Source of the DNA: Streptomyces sp. SA15
GTDB taxonomy: Bacteria > Actinomycetota > Actinomycetes > Streptomycetales > Streptomycetaceae
Assembly: GCF_002291145.1 (NCBI RefSeq)
Contig: NZ_NTGE01000167.1
Location: forward strand, 1-34,924
Direction: 5' to 3'
Length of the DNA: 34,924 bases
Both the position numbers and the translations under genes were made by a program. Shown one piece after another: positions 21,706 to 30,743 of the stretch. The stretch's first letter is position 1. Each line of letters starts with the position of its first letter. The notes below the pieces were generated by a model that saw only the letters and a program-made list of their open reading frames with translations, searched no databases and was not told the origin of the DNA.

Positions 21706-23316
21706 GTGACCGTCACCGCAACCTCCGTGGACGAGTCGGACCGGACACGGCCCGAATCCGTGCCCGCAACGCGCGGGGCGCGGCTCCTGCGCCTCGTCCC
21801 GGCCGCCGCCGCGGCGCTCTCCGGAGTGCTGCTCTACGTCAGTTTCCCGCCGCGCACCCTGTGGTGGCTGGCCCTGCCGGCCTTCGCCGTCTTCGGTTGG
21901 GTGCTGCGCGGCCGCGACTGGAAGGCGGGCCTCGGTCTCGGCTACCTCTTCGGTCTCGGCTTCCTGCTGCCGCTGCTGGTGTGGACCGGCGTGGAGGTCG
22001 GCCCGGGGCCCTGGCTGGCCCTGGTCGCGATCGAGGCGATCTTCGTGGCGCTGGTCGGTGCGGGGGTCGCCGCGGTGTCGAAGCTGCCCGGCCGGCCGGT
22101 CTGGGCGGCCGCTCTGTGGATCGCCGGAGAGGCGGCACGCGCGCGCTTGCCCTTCCACGGCTTCCCCTGGGGCAAGATCGCGTTCGGCCAGGCGGACGGC
22201 GTCTTCCTGCCGCTCGCCGCGGCGGGCGGCACCCCGGTCCTCGGCTTCGCGGTGGCCCTGTGCGGCTTCGGCCTGTACGAAGTCGTACGCCTGGCCGTGC
22301 AGTCGCGCCGCACGCGTGCCGTACAACGGTCGGCCGCGGCCGTCGCCCTGCTGAGCGTGGCGGTGCCGGTGGTGGGCGCGGTGGCCGCCCGGCCGCTGGT
22401 GAGCGACAAGGCCGAGGACGGCACCGTGACCGTCGGGGTCGTCCAGGGCAACGTGCCCCGGGCCGGGCTGGAGTTCAACGCCCAGCGCCGCGCCGTCCTC
22501 GACTACCACGTGCGCGAGACCGAGCGGCTGGCCGCCGAGGTCAAGGCGGGCAAGGTCGCCAAGCCCGACTTCGTGCTCTGGCCGGAGAACTCCTCCGACA
22601 TCGACCCGTTCGCCAACGCCGACGCGCGCACCGTCATCGACCGGGCGGCCAAGGCGATCGGCGTGCCGATCTCGGTCGGCGGAGTCGTGGAACGCGACGG
22701 CAAGCTCCTCAACGAGCAGATCCTGTGGGACCCGGTCAAGGGACCCGTCGACACCTACGACAAGCGGCAGATCCAGCCGTTCGGCGAGTACCTCCCACTG
22801 CGCTCGCTCATCGGCGCGATCAACAGCGACTGGACCTCCATGGTCCGCCAGGACTTCAGCCGGGGCAGCGAGCCGGGCGTGTTCGACATGGACGGCGCCA
22901 AGGTCGGCCTCGTCACCTGCTACGAGGCCGCCTTCGACTGGGCCGTGCGCTCCGAGGTCACCGACGGCGCCCAGATGATCTCCGTACCCAGCAACAACGC
23001 GACCTTCGACCGCAGCGAGATGACCTACCAGCAGCTCGCCATGTCCCGCGTCCGTGCCGTGGAGCACAGCCGGACCGTCACCGTCCCGGTGACCAGCGGC
23101 GTCAGCGCGATCATCATGCCGGACGGCAGGATCACGCAGAAGACCGGCATGTTCGTCGCCGACTCGCTGGTGCAGAAGGTGCCCCTGCGCTCCTCGCAGA
23201 CGCCCGCCACTCAGTTGGGCATCCTGCCGGAGCTCGCCCTCGTGCTGGTCGCCGCGGGCGGGCTCGGCTGGGCCATCGGTGCCGGTGTGCGCGGGCGGCG
23301 CGCCGGTGACGTGTAG
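21706..23316 (+). CDS. lnt: apolipoprotein N-acyltransferase
   Basis: A 536-residue membrane enzyme that transfers an acyl chain to the N-terminal cysteine of lipoproteins. After a short cytoplasmic tail there are about six to seven membrane segments up to residue 235 (for example LVPAAAAALSGVLLYVSFPP and GYLFGLGFLLPLLVW, with HGFPWGKIAF between). Then comes an extracytoplasmic nitrilase domain with the full triad: Glu294 in LWPENSSD, Lys353 in DKRQIQPFGEYLPL, Cys405 in VTCYEAAFD. A last membrane helix ends the protein. All catalytic residues match the family order and spacing. Streptomyces usually carries more than one lnt gene; which one this is cannot be told. No Shine-Dalgarno is seen and TACACT lies 6 nt before the GTG, suggesting a leaderless message. 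Confidence 0.93.
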   Translation: MTVTATSVDESDRTRPESVPATRGARLLRLVPAAAAALSGVLLYVSFPPRTLWWLALPAFAVFGWVLRGRDWKAGLGLGYLFGLGFLLPLLVWTGVEVGPGPWLALVAIEAIFVALVGAGVAAVSKLPGRPVWAAALWIAGEAARARLPFHGFPWGKIAFGQADGVFLPLAAAGGTPVLGFAVALCGFGLYEVVRLAVQSRRTRAVQRSAAAVALLSVAVPVVGAVAARPLVSDKAEDGTVTVGVVQGNVPRAGLEFNAQRRAVLDYHVRETERLAAEVKAGKVAKPDFVLWPENSSDIDPFANADARTVIDRAAKAIGVPISVGGVVERDGKLLNEQILWDPVKGPVDTYDKRQIQPFGEYLPLRSLIGAINSDWTSMVRQDFSRGSEPGVFDMDGAKVGLVTCYEAAFDWAVRSEVTDGAQMISVPSNNATFDRSEMTYQQLAMSRVRAVEHSRTVTVPVTSGVSAIIMPDGRITQKTGMFVADSLVQKVPLRSSQTPATQLGILPELALVLVAAGGLGWAIGAGVRGRRAGDV

Positions 23317-23371
23317 CCGTACGCCCGTCGCACGCCCTCTGAAGTGCACCGGGGCAGCTGATTCCGCCCGT

Positions 23372-23377
23372 TAGGGT
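23372..23377 (+). promoter_or_regulatory. -10 hexamer of the NUDIX gene (candidate leaderless start)
   Basis: TAGGGT ends 7 nt before ATG 23385. The GGGG in the spacer is only 2-3 nt from the ATG, too close for a standard ribosome binding site. Confidence 0.45.
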
Positions 23378-23384
23378 CGGGGCC

Positions 23385-23864
23385 ATGGCTACTCCTGACT
23401 TCATCCGTACCATCCGGGCGTCCGTGGGACACGAGTTGCTGTGGCTGCCCGGAGTCAGCGCCGTCGTCCTCGACGACGAGGGCAGAGTGCTGCTCAACCG
23501 CCGCACCGACACCCACAAATGGTCGCTGATCGGCGGCATCCCGGAGCCGGGGGAGCAGCCGGCGGCCTGCGCCGTACGGGAGGTGCAGGAGGAGACGGGC
23601 GTGCACTGCGTGGTGGAGCGGGTCCTCATCGTGCAGGCGCTGAACCCCGTGACGTACGACAACGGCGACGTCTGCCAGTACATGGACATCTCGTTCCGCT
23701 GCCGGGCCGTCGGCGGGGACGCCCGGGTCAACGACGACGAGTCGCTGGAGGTGGGCTGGTTCGCCGTGGACGCCCTGCCGGAGCTGAACGAGTTCGGGCT
23801 CTTCCGGATCAAGCAGGCGCTGTCGGACACACCCACATGGTTCGAGCCCATGAGTTCCGAGTGA
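23385..23864 (+). CDS. NUDIX hydrolase
   Basis: A 159-residue hydrolase of nucleoside diphosphates linked to another moiety. The NUDIX box is complete from Gly51 to Val73: Gly51, Glu57, Arg65-Glu66, Glu69-Glu70 and Gly72, matching GX5EX7REUXEEXGU. LPGVSAVVLDDEGRVLLNRR and THKWSLIGG precede it as in the mutT-like fold. The metal ligands are intact, so the enzyme should be active; the substrate, for example an oxidised nucleotide or NADH, cannot be derived. Cytoplasmic. It stands alone between lnt and the SDR gene, on the same strand. Confidence 0.93.
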   Translation: MATPDFIRTIRASVGHELLWLPGVSAVVLDDEGRVLLNRRTDTHKWSLIGGIPEPGEQPAACAVREVQEETGVHCVVERVLIVQALNPVTYDNGDVCQYMDISFRCRAVGGDARVNDDESLEVGWFAVDALPELNEFGLFRIKQALSDTPTWFEPMSSE

Positions 23865-23906
23865 AGTATGGGTGGTGAACACATGGGGTGGGAGACGGGT
23901 GCTGCC

Positions 23907-23912
23907 TAAGGT
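23907..23912 (+). promoter_or_regulatory. -10 hexamer of the SDR gene (candidate leaderless start)
   Basis: TAAGGT ends 6 nt before ATG 23919; the short spacer CGGGGC leaves no room for a standard ribosome binding site. Confidence 0.5.
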
Positions 23913-23918
23913 CGGGGC

Positions 23919-24719
23919 ATGACCGCTCGCAGTGCCCTCCCTGCTCCCTCCGCCATGACGCTCGACCTCGGGGGCCGCACCGCCCTCGTCACCGGCGCCG
24001 CCGGCGGCATCGGCCGAGCCTGTGCGCTGCGGCTCGCGGCCGCCGGGGCCAAGGTGAGAGCGGTCGACCGGGACGCCGCAGGTCTGGAGGCGCTGGCCGA
24101 GCAGGCCGGGGAGCTGGCCGGCAGCCTCGAGCCGCACGTCCTCGACCTCACCGACCTGGACGCCGCCGAACTCGCAGCCGCGGGCACCGACGTCCTGGTC
24201 AACAACGCCGGGCTGCAGCTGGTGCGCCCCATCGAGGAGTTCCCGCCCGACGTCTTCCACACCGTGCTCACCGTGATGCTGGAGGCGCCCTTCCGGCTCA
24301 TCCGCGGTGCCCTGCCCCACATGTACGGGCAGGGGTGGGGCCGCATCGTGAACGTGTCCTCCGTCCACGGGCTGCGGGCCTCGGCCTACAAGTCGGCCTA
24401 TGTGGCCGCCAAACACGGACTGGAAGGGCTGTCCAAGACGGCCGCCCTCGAAGGCGCGCCCCACGGTGTCACCTCCAACTGTGTGAACCCCGCCTATGTG
24501 CGCACCCCCCTGGTCGAGCAGCAGCTCGCCGACCAGGCCCGGGCGCACGGCATCCCCGAGGAGCGCGTGCTGGCCGACGTGCTGCTCCAGGACAGCGCCG
24601 TCAAGCGGCTGATCGAACCGGAGGAGGTCGCCGAGGCCGTGGCCTATCTGTGCAGCCCGCAGGCGTCCTTCGTGACCGGCACCTCGCTCGTCCTCGATGG
24701 CGGATGGACCGCGCACTGA
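23919..24719 (+). CDS. bdhA: 3-hydroxybutyrate dehydrogenase-like short-chain dehydrogenase
   Basis: A 266-residue SDR. The Rossmann motif TGAAGGIG spans residues 25-32, VLVNNAG follows, the catalytic serine is in IVNVSSVHG (Ser147 or 148), and YxxxK is Tyr161 and Lys165. The C-terminal part (VNPAYVRTPLVEQQ, EERVLADVLLQ, KRLIEPEEVAEAV, VTGTSLVLDGGWTAH) is characteristic of D-3-hydroxybutyrate dehydrogenase, which oxidises 3-hydroxybutyrate to acetoacetate with NAD. ATG 23919 has the TAAGGT promoter 6 nt upstream. The neighbouring GAF/PucR regulator (76 bp downstream) and the MHS transporter beyond it suggest a small unit for hydroxybutyrate or a related acid. Confidence 0.87.
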   Translation: MTARSALPAPSAMTLDLGGRTALVTGAAGGIGRACALRLAAAGAKVRAVDRDAAGLEALAEQAGELAGSLEPHVLDLTDLDAAELAAAGTDVLVNNAGLQLVRPIEEFPPDVFHTVLTVMLEAPFRLIRGALPHMYGQGWGRIVNVSSVHGLRASAYKSAYVAAKHGLEGLSKTAALEGAPHGVTSNCVNPAYVRTPLVEQQLADQARAHGIPEERVLADVLLQDSAVKRLIEPEEVAEAVAYLCSPQASFVTGTSLVLDGGWTAH

Positions 24720-24795
24720 GCGGGGCGGCACCGGTGAGTCGTGGAGTTTTCCACAGGGCTGACGGCGCGGTCGGGCGATGGGCAATCCTGTGAGC

Positions 24796-26763
24796 ATGTC
24801 TCACGATCAAGTGCGGTCCGCCGAGCGTTCCGAGGCTGGAGCTGGACCTGGTGCCGGTGCCGGTGCGTCGGCGGCCGGCGGTGCCGAGACGCCGTTCCTG
24901 GAGCTGCTCGCACGGGGTGCGTCCGCCGACGCCTATGAGCAGCCGGTGCTGCTGGCCCGCGCCGAGGGGCGGTCGGCCGAGTGGATCGCCGCGCTCGAAC
25001 GGGCCAAACCGCTCGCCCTGCGCGTGCGCTCGGAGCTGGAGGGCCGGCGCCGGCGGGAGGCCGAGCTGTCCGCGCTCTTCGAGACCGCCCACGACCTGGC
25101 CGGGCTGCGTGACCTGGACGCGGTCCTGCGGGCGATCGTGCAGCGCGCCCGGTCGCTGCTCGGCACGGACGTGGCCTACCTCAGCCTGAACGACCCGGTC
25201 AGGGGCGACACCTATATGCGGGTCACCGAGGGCTCGGTCGCGGCCCGCTTCCAGCAGCTGCGGCTCGGGATGGGGGAGGGGCTGGGCGGCCTCGTCGCCC
25301 AGACGGCCCGTCCGTATGTCACCGACGACTACTTCAAGGACGACCGCTTCCAGCACACGGTCGCCATCGACGCGGGCGTTCGGGACGAGGGCCTGGTCGC
25401 CATCCTCGGCGTCCCTCTGATGCTGGGGCACCACGTCATCGGCGTCCTGTTCGCCGCCGACCGGCGCGCCCGCGTCTTCGACCGGGAGCAGATCGCGCTG
25501 CTGGGCTCCTTCGCCGCCCTTGCCGCGGCCGCCATCGACACCGCGAACCTACTTACCGAGACCCGCTCGGCCCTTGCCGGACTCGAGCGGGCCAACGAGA
25601 TCATCCGGGACCGCAGCGGGGTCATCGAGCGTGCCTCGGACGTCCACGACCGGCTCGCCGAACTCGTCCTGCGCGGCGGCGGTGTCCATGACGTGGCCGC
25701 CGCGGTCTCCGAAGTCCTCGACGGCACGGTCGAGTTCACCGAGGCCCTCGCCGCACCGGCCCGGGCCCTGGAGGCGTCCCGCGCCGACGGACACGCCGTG
25801 CGGCACGAGGACGACTGGATCGCCGCCGTGGCCGCCGGCGGGGAACTCCTGGGCGCGCTCGTGCTGCGCGGTCATCCGGGCCTCGACCCCGTCGACCAAC
25901 GCACTCTGGAGCGCGCCGCCATGGTCACCTCGCTGCTGCTGCTCGCCAGACGTTCGGCCGCCGAGGCGGAACAGCGCGTGCGTGGCGAGCTCCTCGACGA
26001 CCTGCTCGACGCCCGCGACCGTGATCCGCGTCTGCTGCGTGAGCGCGCCGCCCGGCTGCGCGCCGACCTCGACGCCACCCATGTCGTGCTCGCCGCCCGC
26101 CTGGACGGTCCCGCGGCCGACGCCGACCAAGAGGCGGACGCCCGGCGGCGCCTGTGGTCCGCCGCGTCACACCTCGCCGCCACCCGGCACGGACTGGCCG
26201 CCGCCCGCGACGGCGGCACCGTCCTCCTGCTGCCTCTGGAGCCCGGCGACAGTGCGACAGAGCTGGCCCGGCGCACCGCCCACCACCTCGGCACCGCCGT
26301 GCACGAAGCGGTCACCGTCGGCGCCTCCGCCCCCGTCGAGGACCTCGCCGTCCACCCGGACGCCATAGCCGCCGCCTACGCGGAGGGCAGGCGCTGCCTC
26401 GACGCCCTGCGACTGCTCGGCCGCACCGGCGACGGGGCCGCCGCCGAGGACTTCGGCTTCCTCGGCCTGCTGCTCGCCGGGGACCGGGACATCGCCGGGT
26501 TCGTCGACCGCACGATCGGCCCGGTCGTCGCGTACGACGACCGGCGCGGCACCGACCTGGTGCGCACCCTCGACGCCTACTTCGGCTGCGGAATGAGCCC
26601 CGCCCGCACCAAGGACGAACTGCACGTCCACGTGAACACGGTCGCCCAGCGCCTGGAGCGGGTCGGCCGTCTCCTCGGCGACGACTGGCAGAGCCCCGCC
26701 CGCGCCTTGGAGATCCAACTCGCCCTGCGGCTTCACCGGTTGTCGGTACTGGGGCAGGACTGA
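24796..26763 (+). CDS. GAF domain regulator with PucR-type C-terminal helix-turn-helix
   Basis: A 655-residue transcriptional regulator. After an Ala/Gly-rich tail and a helical region, a GAF sensor domain runs from about 90 to 250 (HDLAGLRDLDAVLRAIVQRA, MGEGLGGLVAQTARPYVTDD, GVPLMLGHHVIGVLFAADR). A middle region around 270-560 resembles the PucR/CdaR linker (AAYAEGRRCLDAL). The C-terminal helix-turn-helix is YFGCGMSPARTKDELHVHVN and TVAQRLERVGRLLG. Such proteins respond to a small metabolite bound by GAF. ATG 24796 is chosen over GTG 24790; neither has a clear ribosome binding site. It lies between the SDR gene and a convergent MHS transporter and probably controls one or both. Confidence 0.88.
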   Translation: MSHDQVRSAERSEAGAGPGAGAGASAAGGAETPFLELLARGASADAYEQPVLLARAEGRSAEWIAALERAKPLALRVRSELEGRRRREAELSALFETAHDLAGLRDLDAVLRAIVQRARSLLGTDVAYLSLNDPVRGDTYMRVTEGSVAARFQQLRLGMGEGLGGLVAQTARPYVTDDYFKDDRFQHTVAIDAGVRDEGLVAILGVPLMLGHHVIGVLFAADRRARVFDREQIALLGSFAALAAAAIDTANLLTETRSALAGLERANEIIRDRSGVIERASDVHDRLAELVLRGGGVHDVAAAVSEVLDGTVEFTEALAAPARALEASRADGHAVRHEDDWIAAVAAGGELLGALVLRGHPGLDPVDQRTLERAAMVTSLLLLARRSAAEAEQRVRGELLDDLLDARDRDPRLLRERAARLRADLDATHVVLAARLDGPAADADQEADARRRLWSAASHLAATRHGLAAARDGGTVLLLPLEPGDSATELARRTAHHLGTAVHEAVTVGASAPVEDLAVHPDAIAAAYAEGRRCLDALRLLGRTGDGAAAEDFGFLGLLLAGDRDIAGFVDRTIGPVVAYDDRRGTDLVRTLDAYFGCGMSPARTKDELHVHVNTVAQRLERVGRLLGDDWQSPARALEIQLALRLHRLSVLGQD

Positions 26764-26787
26764 CCCCGTACGCACGGGCGTACGGGG
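26764..26787. terminator. bidirectional hairpin terminator
   Basis: CCCCGTACGC-ACGG-GCGTACGGGG is a perfect 10-bp stem with a 4-nt loop in the 40-bp gap between convergent regulator and transporter genes. There is no U-tract, as is common for Streptomyces terminators. Confidence 0.65.
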
Positions 26788-26803
26788 GCCGGTCCGAGGA
26801 GGA

Positions 26804-28192
26804 TCAGACGGTGTGCGCGTCCGCCGCACGGGCCGTCGCGGGAGCCGCGTCGGCGGAGGAGGGCTCGATCTCGGTCAGGTCCCGGTGACGGGTCTCCTTG
26901 GCCGCAGCCACGGCGATGACGGTCACCACGGCGGCGGCGACGACGTACAGGGCGATCGGGGTGGAGCTGTCGTAGTCGGCCAGCAGCGCGGTGGCGATGA
27001 GCGGCGCCGGCGCGCCCGCCGCGACCGAGGCGAACTGGGCGCCGATGGAGGCGCCGGAGTAGCGCATCCGGGTCGCGAACATCTCGGAGAAGAAGGCGGC
27101 CTGGGGCGCGTACATCGCTCCGTGCAGGACCAGACCCACGGTCACGGCGAGGATCAGAGGGCCGAAACCGCCGGTGTCGATGAGCGAGAAGAACGGGAAC
27201 ATCCACAGACCGACGCCCACCGCGCCCAGCAGATACACCGGACGGCGGCCGATCCGGTCCGACAGCGCGCCCCAGGCCGGTATGACCGCGAAGTGCACGG
27301 CCGAGGCGATCAGCACCGCGTTGAGCGCGGTCTGCTTGGAGACGCCGGCCGAGGTGGTGGCGTAGACGAGGATGAACGCTGTGATGACGTAGTAGCTGAT
27401 GTTCTCCGCCATACGGGCACCCATGGCCACCAGCACGTCGCGCCAGTGGTGTTTCAGCACGGAGACGAGCGGCAGCCTCTCGGCGTCGGCGGCCGGGACC
27501 GCCTTCCGCGCCTCCGCCTGCGCCAACGCCTGTTTGAAGACCGGCGATTCATCGACAGACAGACGAATCCACAAACCGACGATCACCAGCACACCGGAGA
27601 GCAGGAAGGGGATCCGCCAGCCCCAGCTGCCGAACGCGCTGTCCGACAGCACGGCGGTCAGCAGGGACAGTACGCCGGTCGCGAGGAGCTGCCCGGCGGG
27701 CGCCCCGGTCTGCGGCCACGAGGCCCAGAACCCCCGCCGCCGCGCGTCCCCATGCTCGGACACCAGCAGCACGGCCCCGCCCCACTCGCCGCCGAGCGCG
27801 AAGCCCTGCACCAGGCGCAGCACGGTCAGCAGCACGGGAGCGGCGGTCCCGATGGTCGCGTGCGTGGGCAGCAGTCCGATCGCGAAGGTCGCGCCGCCCA
27901 TCAGCAGCAGGCTCAGCACGAGCAACTTCTTGCGCCCCAGCCGGTCGCCGTAGTGCCCGAAGACGAGGGCACCCAGCGGACGCGCGGCGAATCCGACGGC
28001 GTATGTCAGGAACGACAGCAGCGTGCCGACGAGCGGGTCGGAGTCCGGGAAGAACAGCTTGTTGAAGACGAGAGCGGCGGCGGAGCCGTACAGGAAGAAG
28101 TCGTACCACTCGATGGTGGTGCCGATGAGGCTGGCGGTGACGATGCGCTTGAGGCTGGCGGGAGGTGGGGGAGCGGGCGCGGGGGAGGACAT
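26804..28192 (-). CDS. MHS-family (metabolite:H+ symporter) MFS transporter
   Basis: A 462-residue membrane transporter with about twelve hydrophobic segments. The start ASLIGTTIEWYDFFLYGSAA and the motif FGHYGDRLGRKKLLV after helix 2 are the MHS signatures. RLVQGFALGGEWGGAVLLV, YYVITAFILVYAT and ALSDRIGRRPVYLLG complete the pattern. MHS members import shikimate, citrate, proline/betaine or keto acids with protons. ATG 28192 has GGAAG upstream; a longer open frame reads into non-coding DNA. The C-terminal tail is Ala/Asp-rich and cytoplasmic. Location beside the hydroxybutyrate-dehydrogenase-like gene and GAF regulator suggests uptake of a short hydroxy or keto acid, which is inference. Confidence 0.9.
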   Translation of the reverse strand: MSSPAPAPPPPASLKRIVTASLIGTTIEWYDFFLYGSAAALVFNKLFFPDSDPLVGTLLSFLTYAVGFAARPLGALVFGHYGDRLGRKKLLVLSLLLMGGATFAIGLLPTHATIGTAAPVLLTVLRLVQGFALGGEWGGAVLLVSEHGDARRRGFWASWPQTGAPAGQLLATGVLSLLTAVLSDSAFGSWGWRIPFLLSGVLVIVGLWIRLSVDESPVFKQALAQAEARKAVPAADAERLPLVSVLKHHWRDVLVAMGARMAENISYYVITAFILVYATTSAGVSKQTALNAVLIASAVHFAVIPAWGALSDRIGRRPVYLLGAVGVGLWMFPFFSLIDTGGFGPLILAVTVGLVLHGAMYAPQAAFFSEMFATRMRYSGASIGAQFASVAAGAPAPLIATALLADYDSSTPIALYVVAAAVVTVIAVAAAKETRHRDLTEIEPSSADAAPATARAADAHTV

Positions 28193-28674
28193 CGGCACCA
28201 CTTCCAAGCGGTTGACGGGGACGTGTTCGTGTCGCCATACCGTAGGAATCTGCAAGTCAGTGGCACATGTGGTGGGGCACCATAGTTCAGGGTGCAGAGG
28301 TGCGTGCGGCCACCATGACGGCGTCGCCGGAGCCTCTACGAGAGGACACACAGATGGAGGAATGTGCCCTGGTGGCGGCTGTCGAGGCGCAGGGCGACTC
28401 GAGTTCGGTGAACTCGTCCGGGGCCGGTTGGATGAAGCTTCAGGGAACCGTGTACCTGCCGCTGCTCCGGCTGCCGGAGGCGGGCATCTATCCACGGAGC
28501 GCATCGGTTGCCGAGCCTGCTGCAAAGGTGATGCGTCAGCGCGTGTCTGCCGTGTCGAGCAGGGTGGCCACCGTTTGCCGGGCGAGCAGGTCCGGCTCGC
28601 TGGTGCCGGCTTGCTCGGCCTCTTACGTCCATGGCTCCCACTCCCCGTCGGAGGCGAACCGGCCGCGGTGTCAG
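28193..28674. other. gene-poor region upstream of the MHS transporter, with weak coding traces
   Basis: No gene is firmly supported. On the plus strand an ORF from ATG 28354 has AGAGG 8 nt upstream and about 35 codons with high third-position GC (MEECALVAAVEAQGDSSS), but no recognisable family. It then runs antisense into the phosphatase remnant. On the minus strand 28622-28536 reads as 28 good codons (EAEQAGTSEPDLLARQTVAT) between a TAA and a TGA, which may be the 3' end of a lost gene. The transporter promoter should lie near 28200-28270. Confidence 0.35.
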
Positions 28675-30649
28675 AAGGATCAGTCGCAGTTGGATGGGGC
28701 TCCTGCCGTAGCGAATGGCGTTCGTCACCAGCTCGCTGACCACGAGCTCGGTGATGAAGGCCATGTCATCCAGACCCCAGGCGGCCAGTTGATCGGCTGC
28801 GGCGCGGGCCTTGGAGACGACTGCCGGGTCGCAAGGAAGATCCCATGTGGCGACGTGACCGGCGTCGAGGGCTCTGGTTCGTGCCACGAGGAGGGCGACG
28901 TCATCTGCCGGGCGGCTGGGCAGCAGTGCGGACAGCACTTGGTCGCTGGTCTCCTCGAGCGACGCCGGCGCGCGGGCGAGCATGTCACGCAGCAATGCGA
29001 GGGCGGTCTCGACGTCACTGGAGCGGCTCTGGACGAGGCCGTCGGTGAACAGCACCAGCCGACTACCTGAAGGCAAATTCGAGCTGCGCGGATTCGAAGG
29101 GCAGTCCGCCCGGCCCAGGGGCGGGCCGACCGGCAGCTCCGAGAAGACGACCGCGAGCGGTGCGGAGGCGTCGCGTCAACGGTCAGGGGCGTCACCACGG
29201 CGGGTGGAATGTGTCCGGCGCTGGCCAGGGAGCAGGTGCGGGAGACGGGGTCGTAGACCGCGTAGAGGCAGGTGGCGCTGATCTCGTCCGTGCCCCGTTT
29301 CTCCTCGCGCTGCAGGCGGATGACCACGTCGTCGAGGTGGGTCAGCAGTTCGTCGGGCGGCAGATCGATGTCCGCCAGAGTGCGGACGGCCGTCCGCAGT
29401 CGGCCCATGGTGGCCGCGGCATGCAGGCCGTGGCCGATCACGTCGCCACGGCGAGTGCGACGCGGGCTCCGGAGCGCGGTATCACGTCGAACCAGTCGCC
29501 TCCCACGCCCGCTCGTGATCCGCTGGGCAGGTAGCGCGATGCCGTCTCGACTGCGGACTCGTCCGCCACGTGGTGCGGCAGCAGGCTGCGTTGGAGGGTG
29601 AGTGCGGTGGAACGCTCCTGGGTGTAGCGACAGGCGTTGTCGATGTTCACCGCCGCTCTGGACGCGATCTCCTGGGCCAGAAGCAACTCGTCCTCCTCGA
29701 AGGGCTCCGCCGTGTGACGGCGGGCGAACTGTGCGAGTCCCAGCGGGCTTCCGCGGGCCCACAGCGGGACCAGGAGCATGGAGCGCAGGCCCAAGGCGCG
29801 CAGGGCGAGTTCGTGGTCCGCCGACATCGCCAGCCATGGGGGGACGTCGTCAGCGGTGATGCCGATCCGGACAGGTTGTCCGGTGGCCAGTACCCGAGCC
29901 GGCTCCGAGTCTTCTGGGTAGGTGTGCGTCTGCCCTGTGACGGCTGCCAGGTCCGTGCAGTCGTCCGAGACGGCCTGGGCGATGCGGCGGAGCGTCGCAG
30001 GACCGGCCACCGGGTACGCCCCCTCCTCCTGGAGGGCGGAGGAAAGGAGGTCGACGGCGACGAGGTCGGCGAGGTGGTCGGCACCGACGTCCGCCAGTTC
30101 CTGTGCGGTACGGGTGGTGTCCAGGGCGGTCCCGATCCGGGTCCCTGCCTCGTTGATCACGATCAGTCGCCGCTGCAGCCAGCGGTCGCGTTCCCTCTGG
30201 TAGGCCGCGACAGCCTGTTCCGCCGTACGATCGGCGTACTCGAAGGCCATCGCGCTCAGGGTGAGAGTCGTCGCGTTGATCAGCTCCTGGGACCTGGCGA
30301 CACGGGCCGTTTCCTTATAGAGCTGATCAAGCAGACCTGCGTGGACGAGCCGATAGACGCGAAGGAGCTCGCTGATGGGCACCCCGTGCTCAGCGAGTCG
30401 GCGGGCGAATTCGATGGCGGCGGGTGGCGTCCTGACCTCGGTCATATCAAGACCGCGCTCGAGGAAGTCCAGAACGGCGGCGATGTGTTCGGACAACGCC
30501 ACTGGCGCCACGGCGGCGATGTCCTCGTACTTCCAGACCTCGGGAAGCTCGCTGAGCAGGTGTTGCAGCACCACGTCGCCCAATTGATCCGCTCGGGGTA
30601 CGAGGCCCCGAGCGAGATCGCTGAGGAAGGCATGGGCGTCGGTTCCCAT
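28675..30649 (-). pseudogene. SpoIIE-type PP2C phosphatase, frameshifted and 3'-truncated
   Basis: The first frame (ATG 30649 to a TGA at 29438, 403 codons) encodes an RsbRD-like N-terminal helical domain (HIAAVLDFLERGLDMTEVRT), a GAF domain, and the first third of the phosphatase (TLQRSLLPHH, VGGDWFDVI). A missing base near 29445 turns VALAVGDVIGHG into a stop. The next frame carries GDVIGHGLHAAATMGRL and SAGHIPPAVV. A second -1 shift near 29165-29200 leads to the frame with SGSRLVLFTDGLVQS. An RsbW-type ATPase domain begins (ELVVSELVTNAIRYG) but ends near 28675 before its G1 and G2 motifs. An intact protein would link GAF sensing, phosphatase and anti-sigma ATPase in one chain. Sequencing error could explain the two shifts but not the truncation. 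Confidence 0.8.
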
Positions 30650-30655
30650 AATCAC

Positions 30656-30661
30656 AAGGTA
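30656..30661 (-). promoter_or_regulatory. -10 hexamer of the phosphatase pseudogene
   Basis: On the minus strand TACCTT ends 6 nt before ATG 30649; no ribosome binding site is visible, so the ancestral gene was probably leaderless. Confidence 0.5.
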
Positions 30662-30743
30662 CGCCCGCCCTGGCCGGCGGGCCGTGCCGCGCGGAGTCCG
30701 GCGGCCGCGCTCGCCCACCGTCGGCCAGGGCGCTGTCAGCCCT

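Noticed and set aside
20398..23349. A 983-codon minus-strand open frame spanning the O-antigen-ligase-like gene and lnt
   Set aside because: Only the part up to 21459 shows membrane-protein character and the family motif; the rest is antisense to lnt and is a high-GC shadow frame.
24740..24760. TTTTCCACA near 24750, similar to a DnaA box
   Set aside because: A single near-match with no cluster of boxes, no dnaA or dnaN nearby and no AT-rich unwinding region; not an origin.
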